Notes under the pieces: generated by a model | The model's database searches: none | Told to the model about the DNA's origin: nothing | What the model saw: the letters and a program-made list of their open reading frames with translations, nothing else | Shown: piece after piece, positions 63,072-64,000 of the stretch | Layout: every line of letters begins with the position of its first letter | Position numbering within the stretch: the stretch's first letter is position 1 | Program-made: the position numbers and the translations under genes | Source of the DNA: Zooshikella sp050749885 | Lineage (GTDB): Bacteria; Pseudomonadota; Gammaproteobacteria; Pseudomonadales; Zooshikellaceae | Direction of reading: 5' to 3' | NCBI RefSeq assembly: GCF_050749885.1 | Contig: NZ_JBOIUB010000001.1 | Span: 1,178,001 to 1,242,000, forward strand | DNA length: 64,000 nt

Positions 63072-64000
63072 TTAACGCTCCCGTAATGCTTCTGACTGAT
63101 ATTCTTGCAATGGGCTTAACAGGTATTCAATCACTCGGCGATCACCTGTTCTAATTTCAGCCGTAATACTCATCCCCGCACCCAGCTTAATCTCTTCACC
63201 ATCAACATTGATAACATCTTTTTCCATTTCAATGCGCGCAGGAAAAACTAAACCAAGCTGCTCATGTTCAACAGCATCACGGGAAACATGCTTAATTTTG
63301 CCTGAAATTGTTCCATACTTAGTGTAAGGAAAACTATCAATTTTAATTTCTACTGGCTGCCCTGCTACAATAAAACCAATATCTTTATTTAAAACCAATG
63401 CTTCAGCTTCTAACAACGCATTCTCAGGTACAATGACCAATAACTGCTGTGCAGGGCTAACAACTCCCCCAATGGTATGAATTTCCAGTTGCTGCACAAC
63501 ACCATCAACAGGTGCTTTTAAGGTTTGTAAACGGTTTTTTTCAATCGCTTTAATACGTTCCTGAGTGTATTCTGCAACCCGCTTTTGCGCTTCATTGAGT
63601 TCCTGGCGATCTTCACGCGACCACTGTCTTACAGTCTGCTTACGTCGGTCTTTTATTGTCACTGCCGCAGCTTCAAGTTCTTTAACTTTATTGCTTAATA
63701 CTTCAAGCTCACTACGTAATGACAGGGTTTCTTCTTCAAGTTCCAGCATCTGTAATCGAGGAAAGGCATCCCGCTCAACAAGCTTACGTTGTGCAGATAA
63801 ACGTTTTTCTTTGGTGCTTAATACTTTGCTCTGGCTAATAATTTCTGCTTTGGTTGAACTTAACTGCGCTTCGTTCTGGCTCAGTTCACTATCAATAGTG
63901 GCCAATGCGGCATCTCGCTCATCAACCTGACTTTGTAATAAATGTCGTGCCTGCAGAACATAATGTTCAGGTGCATTAAACTCAGGTTTAAATGAAGTGA
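63072..64000 (-). CDS. HlyD-family membrane fusion protein of the type I system (5' end outside window)
   Basis: The frame is open to the window edge at 64000, so the start seen at a TTG (63905) is not the real one; upstream residues FKPEFNAPEHYVLQARHLLQ continue the coiled coil. The visible part has the long alpha-helical hairpin (two halves around RQWSREDRQELNEAQKRVAE), the lipoyl/barrel-sandwich segment (LKAPVDGVVQQLEIHTIGGV) and the beta-barrel ending MSITAEIRTGDRRVIEYLLSP. It bridges the HlyB-type pump to an outer-membrane TolC channel. Only the C-terminal two-thirds or so are inside the window. Confidence 0.9.
   Translation of the reverse strand, partial: TSFKPEFNAPEHYVLQARHLLQSQVDERDAALATIDSELSQNEAQLSSTKAEIISQSKVLSTKEKRLSAQRKLVERDAFPRLQMLELEEETLSLRSELEVLSNKVKELEAAAVTIKDRRKQTVRQWSREDRQELNEAQKRVAEYTQERIKAIEKNRLQTLKAPVDGVVQQLEIHTIGGVVSPAQQLLVIVPENALLEAEALVLNKDIGFIVAGQPVEIKIDSFPYTKYGTISGKIKHVSRDAVEHEQLGLVFPARIEMEKDVINVDGEEIKLGAGMSITAEIRTGDRRVIEYLLSPLQEYQSEALRER

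Overview
The window is a 64 kb stretch of a low-GC (about 40% by eye) gammaproteobacterial chromosome. The housekeeping order is Pseudomonas-like. One block holds gcvH, an iron(III) transporter, ubiI, ubiH, pepP, a UPF0149 gene, a zapB-like gene, zapA, 6S RNA and 5-formyl-THF cyclo-ligase. Others are ilvA with rpiA, and lptM-lysA-dapF-DUF484-xerC-HAD. This suggests a marine-type member of the Pseudomonadales/Oceanospirillales; the genus cannot be fixed from sequence alone.

Layout. 1-8.2 kb: end of an outer-membrane barrel gene, a stand-alone FimV N-domain/LysM protein, small membrane proteins, a PilZ protein facing a REC-GGDEF diguanylate cyclase that starts at TTG, tRNA-Thr(UGU) with a clear promoter, a secreted protein, an orphan FNR/Anr box and an NlpC/P60 lipoprotein. 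8.2-18 kb: gcvH, Fur-boxed iron-binding protein and permease (no ATPase here), the ubiquinone hydroxylase/pepP operon, divergent zapA, and ssrS-fau. 18-31 kb: an EVE-domain protein, a large CHASE-PAS-GGDEF protein with a degenerate active site but an intact c-di-GMP inhibitory site, ilvA, rpiA, a REC-TPR regulator with a soluble histidine kinase, and a DedA/VTT-flavin disulfide reductase fusion. 30.5-35.4 kb: lptM-lysA, then the dapF-DUF484-xerC-HAD operon.

35.5-47 kb is accessory in character. It carries four orphan periplasmic solute-binding proteins, two of them divergent paralogues that fuse an amino-acid-type binding domain to a polyol-type binding domain, with no permease or ATPase among them. 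An EEP-family membrane protein and a 2OG-Fe(II) oxygenase lie between, followed by preT-preA, the two subunits of dihydropyrimidine dehydrogenase.

47-64 kb is a biosynthetic/secretion island on the minus strand. A single 3960-residue nonribosomal peptide synthetase reads C-A-T / C-A-T-E / C-A-T-TE. I read the pocket codes as Ala-or-Gly (weak), Val (epimerised to D-Val) and Pro, with an N-terminal condensation domain that implies an acyl or carrier-borne starter. Its first two A domains share an almost identical flank around divergent specificity cores, which looks like subdomain exchange by gene conversion. Upstream lies a PLP histidine-decarboxylase gene broken by frameshifts and a nonsense codon. 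Beyond it are a type I secretion ABC transporter with a degenerate C39 domain and the start of its HlyD-type adaptor, which runs off the window. No CRISPR array, prophage or intact insertion sequence is visible.
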